Source: Craterostigma plantagineum (taxonomy: Eukaryota; Streptophyta; Magnoliopsida; Lamiales; Linderniaceae). From it: a DNA stretch of 64,000 nt. Of the stretch, positions 24,796-35,811 are shown piece by piece. The translations under genes and the position numbers were made by a program. The notes under the pieces were generated by a model. The model searched no databases. It was not told the DNA's origin and saw nothing but the letters and a program-made list of their open reading frames with translations. Numbering within the stretch: position 1 is the first letter of the stretch; each line of letters opens with the position of its first letter. Location of the stretch: NCBI GenBank assembly GCA_027422505.1, contig JAPQWV010000018.1:19114001-19178000 (forward strand), in the 5' to 3' direction.

Positions 24796-25320
24796 GGTGG
24801 TTCTTTTTTCTCTTGAGATTTTCGAGAGAGAAAAAAAACTGAATATAATTGTGAGATCGATGGTGTATGAAACAATGGAGATTTGGACATGTATATGTAG
24901 TGAAAGGATGGTGTGTGTAGAGTAATAGAAGATTATGCGCCATTTTACGGGTCTTGAAGATAATAATTATTGTAGTCGAGGGTTTTGTTTTCGATAGTCA
25001 AAGAGGTTTGAGTAATAGGTTTTAAAATGTGTATGATGGTATTATTCTGAAGTATGGATCGAATCTTTACTTAAAATTGCCATTACACTCCTATAGACTA
25101 TAAGTATATGTCGTATTATATGTATTTCTTTAATTCTGAAGAAACGATCGTTAATTTCCGTTGAAAAAAATTATCCGCTTACGCTCTTGTTTTCAAGTGG
25201 GGATTATTCAAATGGTGTAATAACAATTTGGAATATTTATATACATTTTGGAGAGTTGCCCTGTAAAAATTCACGCGGAAGGTCCTGAATTATCAATTTG
25301 CTCGACTCTTTAATCATAAA
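24796..25320. promoter_or_regulatory. Upstream flank of the P450 pseudogene, shared with the right copy
   Basis: Contains sequence matching the flank of the right P450 copy. The region around 24865-24905 (GTATGAAAC, then TATATGTAGTGAA) parallels 62993-63030. The region around 25193-25228 (TTCAAGTGGGGATTATTCAA) parallels 63037-63073. So the duplication included promoter DNA. No gene is seen. Confidence 0.6.
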
Positions 25321-25347
25321 CTAGGTTATTCCCGTGCGATGCACGGG
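25321..25347 (-). mobile_element. Helitron-like 3' terminus
   Basis: Read on the minus strand, a 7-bp stem, 3-base loop hairpin (CCCGTGC-ATC-GCACGGG, 25347-25331) is followed six bases later by CTAG (25324-25321) and then T. A short GC-rich hairpin followed by CTRR and a host T is the diagnostic 3' end of Helitrons. The element would extend to higher coordinates. A matching 5' TC end was not located, so its length is unknown. Confidence 0.55.
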
Positions 25348-25851
25348 ACGCTGCATGTCCGGAATGCGATCGTTGTCGTGAAATTTTCTTATTGGTAAAC
25401 ATATAAGGATTATAGTTAATATGCAGTACGTAAACAGTTAAACGTAAAGGAGGAAAATTGTGGATGTCATTCAACGTGTGGTTGTAATAGGAAGTTCACC
25501 AAGTTTTATTTTATCCACACTGTCAGCCATTCATACAACAGGCTTCTACATTCATACACTAAGATTTCCTTTTACCTAGTCAATGGATAGTATATTACAT
25601 ATCATAGAATTACATTTAGACAGAAATACAGTCATACAGCTGTGTAGCATTTTTAATTGTAAGTGATGCGACATTTGTATCATATTATTTGCTAAAATTT
25701 GATTGTCCGCAAAATTCCATAGAAATGGGGAAAACTGTCATTCATAAACATAAAGACAGTCATTCGTGTCAAATACAGGTTTCAAGTCATCTAATTAAGG
25801 AAATTTTGTCATTACATCGCCACTAAGGAAGCATGACATTGGGCATGTCTA
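25348..25851. other. Non-coding subterminal region of the Helitron-like block
   Basis: AT-rich sequence between the Helitron-like terminus and the Ulp1-like pseudogene. No ORF or RNA gene is recognised. Confidence 0.35.
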
Positions 25852-27875
25852 TTAATTCGGCCAAGTCCAGTATGAGCGAAATTTCGAGACTGTCGAGTAA
25901 TGTCTGAATTGATGCACCTGGCTTATGGTGAGTTGGAACTGATTGTCCTCTGGAAACATCATAGCAAAAGCGTTCCGCAACATATATATGCCGCAATCTC
26001 CACTGAAATGTACAACAATGTAGTGTTGAATATTAATGACAAATATGCATTGTATAAATAAAATATATTGATGAGTTTACCCGCCAGGCTGTTGTGGAAC
26101 TTCGAGATATTTCTCAGCGACCAGCGATTTGTCTGTATTTGGGAGTCCCAAGTCTTGTTGCAGGAGTCTTATGGCAGCCATCAGTTTTCTCACAACACCA
26201 TTAGTGAAGGTGAGGTCTGGATCACACCATATGTACGAATCCATGATGGTCATTATCTGGAAATTAGGTGTGAGAACACCCAAAATCCAATGCGTTTTTT
26301 TTTTTTTTATCTCAAATGGAAACGCAATTGCCTTCGCCGATCTCCATGGGCACGAAGGCCAACCTTCCGCTTTACCGAGAGCGAATTGCCTCAAGTATGT
26401 CATGATAGAAGTTCCTTTCTTAATATGGTCCGATGAGGCAGTTCTTGCGAATGATGTACTCATGAATGCAACATCTTTCATGGGGATCTGACATCGCAAC
26501 TGCATCTCGATAAAGCCACGCAAGCATTCGTCAACATGCTGTCATATACACATAATATTAGGCATAGTAATTGTCATAAACGTTGTATGCGCTCCACTAT
26601 TTTTGGAACATTTCTCGCTTATACAACACATGCTTTTCAAGCTTTCGAAACTTGTATGGGGATCTCTTGGCTGGTGTGATGGTAAAAGCTTTATTTGCAG
26701 ACCTCAGCCTCTTTGACACCGGATGCTGGTTTATAGGAATCTCTGTAGTTGATTTCTTCGTCAGCTTACTATCGATGGCATTGACGTGAGTTTTTGTTTT
26801 GACAGAATTCTTTTTCCTAAGCTTCGTAGTCAGTTTCAGCGATGGTCCTCCGTTCCTTTCATGCACGGACGTTTTGTCATTTACTGCTTGGTAATGTGTA
26901 TAATATTATAATCGCTTGCCTTCTTATAAACACCGTTTATATGGGTCGTTCAATGACTCTACACTTTTTGCCGTGGGAGGCCGAACCAATTTCTTTATCC
27001 GTACATTTTTTCTTCTCTGAAGTTAGGTGGAGGACTTTGGCATTGCCTTTGGGTCCATAATGGCTTGTTGTAAGATATCTTGTCGCAGAATTTTCGATTG
27101 TAGGCTGCAACAACACTTGTACGAAAGTACAAATTATGAAGACAAATGAATCAAACATGCAAACATATACTGCATTACGAAGAATATGAAAAAAATATGG
27201 AAGCGTAATTGATTACCTGGAATGGATGCACAAATCAACCCAAGATTAAAGCACGATATTTTTCCTCCCGGTGGCTGTCGTGTTACACTTAAACGAAGTA
27301 AGATCCCGTTTCAACGACTTCAGCACCTGGTTGTATGCAACAGTTCCCCATGGATGTTTGTTGAACTGATCAAAATCATAACCAAGTAGAACAACTTTGG
27401 ATCAATCAACACCGTGTTTCGCGTACTTCGTTTGCACAGGACGTCAGCAACAAATATAATGCTTGCCATTTTTAACTTTTCAAGGTTGACGCCGGACGAT
27501 TTTTGTTTCCCCATCACTGTCAATTTATCCCTAACATCATTTATTGTAACCTTCACATTTCCTTGAAAGTGTCTTGAAATGAAATCCTTATTCTCCACCA
27601 CAACAGGCTCAAGTGAACATTCCAGGCCTGTCAAGAAGCAGAATTCGTATTGGATTGTCATTAACCAACAACCACATCTCATCGCCATCGTGCATCTTAG
27701 TCTGGCATTGCATTAAGTACCAGATAAGTTGACTTGATAGGGAGAACTTTTCTGCATGTGCTATCAGACTTCCAAGCTGAGATTTTTCGACCATTTCTAC
27801 CATTTCCTTGCTGTTCAACATGTTTCGAATAAATTGCTTGTTTCCTTGTAATTTGAACATAGTGTTAATTTGCAA
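25852..27875 (-). pseudogene. DUF1985-Ulp1 (C48 protease) transposon-type gene, decayed, left copy
   Basis: Transposon-associated gene of the kind found in Ulp1-bearing MULEs (Kaonashi type). The N-terminal DUF1985 domain (27875 to about 27400) has SSQLIWYLMQCQT and LTGLECSLEP. It is split by a frame change near 27640. A basic linker exon lies around 26870-26600 (SKRLRSANKA). The Ulp1 domain begins at 26538 (HVDECLRGFIEMQ) and runs through the His of THWILGVL and the Asp of MDSYIW to 26081. After a GT-AG intron (26080-26003) it continues with GDCGIYMLRNAF (nucleophile Cys) and a stop at 25852. The catalytic His-Asp-Cys set is therefore still readable, although the gene as a whole is broken. 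Ulp1 enzymes cleave SUMO-type conjugates; the role in transposons is unknown. Confidence 0.75.
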
Positions 27876-28088
27876 GGTATGAATTTATCTTGGGGAATGT
27901 GAGTCTCCAATATTACCTGGGAATATAGTATTTAAGTAAACATTAACTGAAACACGTATAAAAAAAAACTTGAAAGGGGCAACAGGTATAATGTTGACCG
28001 AGTGAGTACATGTATGTGTCCTACAAATGTTTAAACTAAGTGTGAAGGACTGAATAGCTCAGACAAAACTAGAAATCCACTAAATTTA
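27876..28088. promoter_or_regulatory. Spacer between divergent DUF1985-Ulp1 genes
   Basis: About 210 bases separating the two head-to-head DUF1985 exons, so it would have to hold upstream exons or a shared bidirectional promoter. No clear core elements are seen. Confidence 0.3.
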
Positions 28089-29993
28089 ATGAAGATCAAA
28101 TCGCCATTCGGAAATCTTATAGCTTGTGCAGAGAATTTCCACCTATCTAGCCAGCTTATTTGGTACTTGGTGCAAGCTCAAACGACACTGCACGAGGCAG
28201 AAGAATTGTGGACAATTGTAAATGAGAGGCCTATAAGATTTTCCCGTTCAGAATTCAGCATGGTTACCGGCCTCAAATGTTCTAAAGAGCCTGATGTTAT
28301 TGATAATGACAAGTACGTTGCAAGGCACTTTCGAGGGAAAACGAAGGTTACGTTGCAAGACGCCATCGATGCGCTTACGAAGCTGGCAAACAAATCAGTG
28401 ATTGGTATTAATGTTGAGAAACTTAAAATGGCAAGCATCATATTTGTCTCTGCAGTTTTGCAGAAAAGAAGCTGTAGGACAAATGAACAGATTAGTCCAA
28501 GTTTTCTTAGCTTAGTTGAGGACTTTGAAGCCTTCAACAATTTTCCATTTGGAAATACTGCATATCATCGTTAAGAAATCACTTAAAAAGAACATGTCTC
28601 GATTTCGAAATGACGCAACAGACAGGGAAGATAAAAACGCCACGGGCTGAGTTTGGGAGGGTTTGTCCATGCATATCAGGTAATAATAATTAATACGTAT
28701 GAATGTTGTTTTAATACATGAAACTGATCCATTTCCTCATACTTCTGGATGTCATTGCTTCAGGTATTTGCATATGAATGCTTGCGCGGCGTTGCACAAA
28801 CATTTGCACAGCGCATAGACAATGCAGACATGAAGCTTCCATTTATGTGTCACTAGAAAACCAATGCCTGGAAAATGAAAGCATCCCCAAAGATGGAAGA
28901 TAGCATTTGGGCTGTTTCAATGCCTTGCGACCTGTGATTCCACTGGACATTTCATCAATGACAATTCTGCAGGTGTTTTCCAACAAATAACGTCGATGCT
29001 GCTGAGAGGTGTCACCATGCGATGCATTCCATCAACAAGCACTGAATTGAACGCTGCCAATGTCGCTTCGACATGTGCTACAACCAGGAAGACGCAATAT
29101 GCATGTGCAGAAAAATACAATTCTTCGTCAGAATCATCAAACATTATCGGCAGCAACCAACTCCAAGAATATACAGAAAAAATGCAGGATTACTTCGTTC
29201 CCCTATATGACGTTACAGGAATTCATCACCAAAATTCGCGTCGAATGCATGACAGTACCTGACAAAGAGCCTACTGCACTTATCAGTAAAACGCAATTGA
29301 CGCATTCCCAGTCGTCCAAGAATCCTTGAACTGGATACCAAGAGAAAATCTAAAATGTCGTGTGAGGTTGAAGCCCGTGACAAACTCCAGATAACTTGCA
29401 CGGTATGTGATCAGCAATTGCAATGTCTGGAAATCGTACCTTGGGAGCCATGTCAATTACCTTTGTGCCGAGAATTTGTTGACGATAATGTGAGTACCGA
29501 AATGTTGAATGAAGAAAGCTTTCTATCGCCTGCGTTGTTGCATGAAATGAATGAAATGCCTTACAAACGGAGGCGCATGGATGAGGAAGTTCATAGTGAA
29601 GCTATTCATAATTTCCAGACGACATCTTCGATCGATGATTCGCTTAAAAAATACGACACAGACACTTGGAAGGAAAAAATTATCAATAACGTGGATATAA
29701 TGCCAGATGTTGAAGCAGTATGGTTTCGGACAGTATGCAGTGGTGACGAGCGTATTCTACCATCTGCCTCTTTGGAGACTGTCCCGCAGAGGCAGAAAAT
29801 GTAGGAAATCACTGACCACGAGCCCTACCACAAGGAAAATACCCAGGGTATCATATGCAGATGTCTTGCAAATGAAAACGATAATCAATATGGTGTTCAA
29901 CATGACACGGCGAACTATCACAGGGAAGCGTCGGACATGGGCAGAAATATACAAACTCGGCGCGATTGTTGAATTTAATTCAGAGCGGACGTC

Positions 29994-31399
29994 TGATCGA
30001 CACACGGTGTGTGAATGGAAAGTGCGACAAGTGATAAATAAAACGTATACCTAGTTACTATCACCGACGTGCGATAGGCAGTGGACCTATCGTTTGTAGT
30101 GCAGTAAAGTGAGTAAACGAGTATCGAACACGAGGAATAAATCAAGTACTTGTAATGACCTATCGACTCGATATTTAACCTAAATAAAATACGCAAATTG
30201 TTTGACGACTTAACCTAACAGATCGCTCCTAAATCAACTAGAGATTCAAAGAACACGCTTAGAACTGATATGAAGTTTCAGATGATAAAGATGTGCTCGG
30301 GATTCGAATCCCGCTAGGTGTGATCGCCTAAGACAATGAAATATCGTGCCTAAGTGATTCTTGACTAAATCGCAGTAATTTTTCTACCCACTCGCGAATT
30401 TGCTGTCGCCCTAAACGCTCGCGGGGATCTAAAATTCAGTAATTACTAATAGCGAGGATCGAGTATTTGCTTTCGCCCTATACTCGAGTCCTATCTTCTA
30501 CGAACGGCCTAATCGTTGTTTAGCTGTCGCCCTAAACGATTTTCCATACATTCACTTTAACACATAGACATATTAAAGCGAAGAAGCAATTTCATAGAAC
30601 AATAAATAGTCAGAATACGCAAATCACGATAAACATGTCTTAAGTACGACTAATCCTAGCGTTCATCTAATCCCAAACACAAAAGGGATTTAGCTACACA
30701 TGATAGACGAGAAAACAACGAAAGAAATAAAGGATAAAGGCGAAGAATTCATGTTCTTGATATACGGATGATCTGCGATGGGAGCGTTGAAGATTCTTCG
30801 TTCTTCGTCAAATTGGGCGTGATCTCGTCGATGATCCGTCTCTTGCGCTCCGGGATGCGAATCTGCGTTCTTTTGTGCTAATTTTTGTCTCTAGAGTGAT
30901 TAGGGTTAATCTCTGGTAAGTTGTTCCGTTTCTGGATCGAATTTGGGCTTTTTATACTGATTCCCGTGTCGGTCACGGCCTGGGACATGGGCCGTCACGG
31001 CCGTGACAAACACCGCTCGCGTCTCGTCACTTTCTGTCATAGGTCACGGCCAAGTGCATTTCACGTCACGGCCGTGACCATCATCAGCGCCAGTCTCTGC
31101 CTTGCGTCACGGTTTGGAGCATCATCCGTCACGGCCGTGACCATCATCAGCGACATTGCCTCCGCTCTCTGTCTTTCGTCACGGCCAGACGCATTATGCG
31201 TCACGGCCGTGACCAATGGCAGTGTTGCCATTTTCGCGCCGTTTTGCCTCGTTTTCGCTCCTTTTCATACGAAACTCGTCCTAAGCTCCTTCAACATAAG
31301 AATAAGTGTAAATATGTCGAATAAATGCATAAGTTCATTGCTAAAGTTCTATTATACCCAAATAAATACTATGATAAACGCATTAAAATACATTTATCA
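29994..31399 (-). repeat. Athila 3' LTR (left)
   Basis: 1,406-bp LTR, bounded on the plus strand by TGATCGAC and TTTATCA. It carries four exact copies of the palindrome GTCACGGCCGTGAC (30994-31007, 31065-31078, 31128-31141, 31200-31213). It also has three stem-loops that share a GCTGTCGCCCTA core (30391-30541). Confidence 0.95.
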
Positions 31400-31411
31400 A
31401 ACCTCCCCACA
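31400..31411 (-). promoter_or_regulatory. Athila polypurine tract
   Basis: On the minus strand, GTGGGGAGGTT abuts the 3' LTR. This is the expected plus-strand DNA primer site. A near copy of this sequence and its flank recurs near 32789-32823. Confidence 0.8.
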
Positions 31412-33086
31412 CTTAAGCATTTGCTTGTCCTCAAGTAAATTAGAGTTCAAAGGAGACATCTAATCAGGATAACGGCACGATTGTTCGCAATTTATCATCT
31501 AAGCATAGAAAGCACGAAACGAAATCAAGCAAGCAATCATGGACGCTGCACTAATGACCTGCACCTGTCAACCTAAACTTCCTTAGCGCTGCAAATCGAG
31601 ACCTATACCTCACAAGGGTTCACTCAATTCAGTCATGTGTATAGGGTAGCATATGATGAGCCGATCAATTCGTGCACTAGTCCAACCCCTACCATAAACT
31701 TGCAAGTTAATCGCATCTCTACTATTCAAAGGGCAAGTATAAATCTGAGGGTCCTTTCGGGGAAAAACGGGTCGAACAATCATGAAGCGGCAAGCATAAA
31801 TAATGAACACTTTATCTTAGAGTTAGGACACGTGATCGAAAATTATCAGAGAATACAGCATGATCAAACAGACAGTCACACGTCCCAACATAAGACTCGA
31901 CGTTCTCGCTCCGAAATCCTAGACTTTTCTGCTCGACCCTCTCAACTCAGTTTCCTTTCATTTTCTGCCCTTTCACCTTAGTTACGCTCTACTTTTGTGC
32001 ACTGCCCTTATTCCCTAAAAACATCAAGGTTCGGATTTTGTCGCAAAGAATACATCGTCACAGCGAATGCCGTGTACCTAGGGATACTTATTACCGAGAC
32101 CTATATCTTGCCAAAGGGTTATGGGCAGGCTTATGCAAGGGATCGGGTCATTTCACAAAACGGTCAAGTAAGGGACGAGTCATTTCACGAATAGCAGAGA
32201 AGAACATCAAATCAAACACTGGAACAGTAACTTTCAAGTTCGACTTCTGCTTTATTCTAATCAACTCAGGCTCATAAAATCTCTGGAGGTTTATTCGGGT
32301 CAGTCGCTTCTATAACATACGAGGTAAGCAACAAATAGGCTCAGGCTCAACGTGGCTAACTAATGGGGTTCGTCATGGTTAAGAAAATTTTGCCCTGGAC
32401 TTGATTCCTATTGCCCTCATCATTTTCACACTAACACACCAAAACAGTTTCAACACGCATCAGACAGGCAAGTTCTAGAGAGATATAGACTAGGCACGTC
32501 ACACGACCAAGAAAAATGAGCGTAAGCTCGTCAGGCTCAAACTCTCACACGAAACAGGGTTATGTGTACGGATCTCTCAAAACAGTGCTATATCTATTCA
32601 GGCAGATAAGATTCAATCAGTCATGCATGTCCTAATTGCTCACAGAATTTCATAGAATGCAGACCAACTCGAGATAAGCGCAAACAATCATGCCTGATTC
32701 AGTAATTCATGCCTTTCCGACGAACTCAACGACTCACGGACACGTCATAAAAATTTAAAATTTTCACGTAAGTTCTAAAACTAAGTTCCCCTCCCCACAC
32801 TTAAGTCAGACGTTGTCCTCAACGTAAAAATGATAAAAGGGAAGGAAAAAGAGTTTAAAAGAACGGGACTCCCCTGACGTGGTCGTATCGTAGTTGTTTA
32901 TTATGCGCGTGAAGGTCGTGTTGTAATCCATTATGCGTATCCTGCGCGCTAGCTAGAGAGCAATAGACACGAAAAGAGAGTAGTCATAAGATTAACTAGA
33001 AACATAGTTATAAGCGCAATGTCATAAATGAAACACACGCGACTACGCAAGCAAACACAATGTCATAAAGGAAAAAGAAGAAATCC
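31412..33086. other. Athila non-coding 3' internal region
   Basis: No credible coding sequence. It contains a second copy of the polypurine-tract neighbourhood (CCTCCCCACACTTAAG at 31402 and 32791). The region is otherwise unremarkable. Confidence 0.5.
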
Positions 33087-34437
33087 CTAAGGAGGTGGCG
33101 GCGGTGGCTGTGGTGATGGTGGCCTCGGGCGCAGGAGAGCCATCGACTGCTGGGAATACTTGAGCGCCGTGTCCATGGCTTGAAGGGCCTGGTTGTAGCG
33201 CTCTAGCTCTGCGTCGTAACGGCGGTGGGCTTCCTCATTCTGGCGCTCGTACTCTTCCTGTCGGCGCCGCGTTTCTTCGTTGTATCGCCGGAGCTCGTCG
33301 TCCCTCTATAGCGAGTCGGCGTTCATGCGCATCATGTCCTGGCGCAGTGCTTCAAGGTCCGCCGTTGACGCGAACGGGGCGACGCCGGATGATTCGCCGT
33401 GGTGATAGCCGGATGAATAAGAGGGCCCTGTAGTCGTCGTGTCTGTCTCCACTGGGTGGGGACCCTCGAGGTAGAGCTGGTCGTCGGGGACGGCCCCGTG
33501 GTCGGTCTGGCCGCGATACATCTCGTGCCAGATGTACACCTTGTTGGCGCGAGTCCAGGTGGGCGCCTTCATGAGCATCTTCATCTTCACTAATACGTCC
33601 TCGTTCACGGGGTGGCGCCCGCCTACAATCTCCATCTCGGGCGCATTCTCTGGCCAGTAGCCTAATCCCTTGATCACCTTGGTGATGAGTGGTTCTACAG
33701 CGATCTTCCCATTGCGTCTTGCTTCCGCCTGAGTGCTGAAAGGCGTGGGCAACCGCCATCCCCAAATGGACCCGTTCGCCTCGCTGTAGCTTGGCCAGGT
33801 AAAATAAATCGCGGAGGGTGACTGCTCCGTGCGAGTCGCCCCTCGGTGTCAGCGAGGTCGTCAGGAGGCGGTGAATATAGCGCAGTCCTGGGCTCCTCAG
33901 TGCAGACGCCTTCGACGTCTTCGCGCTGTAGGCCGGCTCGCCGGGTCGGGCGATGTCAGCCCAGCAACCCTGGCGTCCGCCCGGTTGATCGAAATAAGTC
34001 GCGTAGGACTGGTGTGGGTGTGGACATGGTACGCCAAGTGCATGGCACAGGTTGTCGTCCCTCACTATCTGCTCTTCATTGAACGCCCGGAATCTGATCT
34101 TGCTGTCGCCGTATTCATCGTAGGAGAACGTGGCAAGGAATTCCAAGGTGAGTTCCTTGTACGCCGGTTCGTCGATGCCCAAGAATGTGTTCCACCCACT
34201 GAGTGATAAGTACTGGGCGACCTGCTGGTCGATGTGGTGCTTCGCCAGCGTCTCATGGTCGATTTGGTCCATGGCTATGAACTCCATTCCCTTCAGCCTG
34301 GTGTATCACGCCGTCTGGGCCTCGTCAGTGAACTGACCCATGGCTTCTAGCATTATCGGCGGGGGCCCGCGTCGCCTTTGACGAACGGGTGAACGCGAGG
34401 CCGGGTCACGTGAGGCCGAGGATCGACTTTTACCCAT
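33087..34437 (-). pseudogene. Athila post-pol ORF (ATHILA ORF-1-like), broken
   Basis: Extra ORF in the position used by env-like genes in Athila elements. It starts at the ATG at 34437 (MGKSRSSASRDP, then an Arg/Pro-rich stretch), directly after a splice-acceptor-like TTTTCAG (ending 34443), which would fit expression from a spliced subgenomic RNA. The conserved block (about 34290-33960) includes LSGWNTFLGIDEPAYKE and FRAFNEEQIVRDDNLCHALG. That block resembles the ATHILA ORF-1 domain, a family of unknown function. A stop lies near 34311, a frame change near 33750 and another stop near 33313. Beyond that the frame still reads a Glu/Arg-rich coiled-coil and a Pro-rich end at 33087. No transmembrane segment is evident, so calling it env would be unsupported. 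Confidence 0.65.
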
Positions 34438-35404
34438 AGTACCTGAAAAGAAAGATGTGAGTTCAAGGGTAGTGTAGCAACTAAATTCGAAGCAGCGTGA
34501 CTCGACCAAAATAGCGACGAGGTAGTAACTTGCATATGCAATAACTCATGAAAACTCAAGGTGGCATTTTATCGAATAGATAACGTACATATGAAGATAT
34601 GCATAGCAAGTTCCAAATCAGGGCGACCAACGTACCCAAAATTTCATAAGATAAAATCCAAACTAAAACTCAAAACGAACCCACATCATCAGATAAGTTT
34701 CGATAATCCTGTTCAAATAGCCTCAAATTTAAAGATAGGGTTCCTCTTTCCCAAAATTCAAAATGAATGAATCAAATAAACAATTTAAACATTCCCAAGC
34801 CATATATCATCATCAAAGGGTACGAATAGCAGCAAATTATACCCAATTTCGAAAATCCCCAAATTCGAAAATTAGGGTTCTTCGTTGAACGTCAAAATTA
34901 ACCCTTAATGTCACGTAATTAGGCATGCTCAAAGTGTTCCTAGCATGTATCTATCAATAAAGGGGCAAGAGAACCAACACTTAAGACCCAATATCAAAAA
35001 GCCCCAATTTTGAAAATTAGGGGTCGTCATCAAAATCCGAAAATTCGCAACTAATTTTAACGAATTAAGCATACCCAATAGTAAATATATCATGTAATAA
35101 GCAAATAGAATCATATTAACACCAAAGATTAACGAATTTGACGAGATCCCCAATCTTAATTTGAAATAGGGTAAATGGGATTTTCATACCTTGGATTTTT
35201 AACGAGATTAAGGACGGATGTCGAGGTTTAGGTGATGATTCGCCGTATAGGGAGGACGATGATGTATGCGGCGTTCGGAGGTGTATGGGGCGGTTTGTGG
35301 GTGGTGGATGATGTGAAGAAGGTGGGGGAACGAGAAGGGGAGAAAGAGAGAGAGAGAGATGGAGAAGAAGGAAAAAAAAGAAAGTTTTTAACTTAAAATC
35401 GTCT
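34438..35404. other. Athila spacer between pol and post-pol ORF
   Basis: AT-rich, non-coding, with repeated AAATTCGAAAATTAGGG-like phrases around 34850-35020. The TTTTCAG acceptor before the post-pol ORF sits at its left end. Confidence 0.45.
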
Positions 35405-35697
35405 AGGTCACGGCCGTGACCTATAGGTCGTGGCCGTGACACTCGGCAATGCCTTCTTCTGCCGCTAGTCACAGCCGTGACGACTATGTTGTGGGCCGTG
35501 ACAGGATCGGGCGTTTTTTTTTGAACCCGTAGACGTCACGGCCGTGACTGCTTAAGCAGTTGGCCGTGACACGAGGCAGTGGGTGCGTCAGATGTGTGTC
35601 ACGGCCGTGACTGCTTAAGCAGTTGGCCGTGACATGAGGCAGTGAGTGCCTCTGGGCTAGTCACGGCCGTGACTGCTTGAGCAGTTGCCGTGACACC
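35405..35697. repeat. Palindrome array in Athila internal region
   Basis: Four exact copies of GTCACGGCCGTGAC (35407-35420, 35535-35548, 35598-35611, 35660-35673) plus near copies. In the last three units each is followed by ACTGCTTAAGCAGT (or one change), itself a palindrome, and then TTGGCCGTGAC. The units repeat about every 62-63 bases. The same 14-mer recurs four times in each LTR. Each unit can fold into a long hairpin with GTCACGGCC/GGCCGTGAC arms. Confidence 0.92.
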
Positions 35698-35811
35698 CCT
35701 CTTTTTTTTTTTTTAAACTAAGGCTATACCTAAGACATAAATGAAAATACCTGGGTTGCCTCCCAAGAAGCGCTTACTTTACCGTCTTTAGTCGGATGTC
35801 GTTTTGTTTGC

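Noticed and set aside
30298..30313. tRNA T-arm-like CGGGATTCGAATCCCG
   Set aside because: It is a perfect 16-base palindrome within the Athila LTR, mutated in the other LTR, with no acceptor, D or anticodon arm around it.
34438..34700. Envelope assignment for the Athila post-pol ORF
   Set aside because: Similarity is to the ATHILA ORF-1 family of unknown function; no membrane features seen.
35405..35697. CRISPR-like array
   Set aside because: Repeated palindromes are present, but the spacers are themselves repeated, the host is a plant, and the array is part of a retrotransposon.
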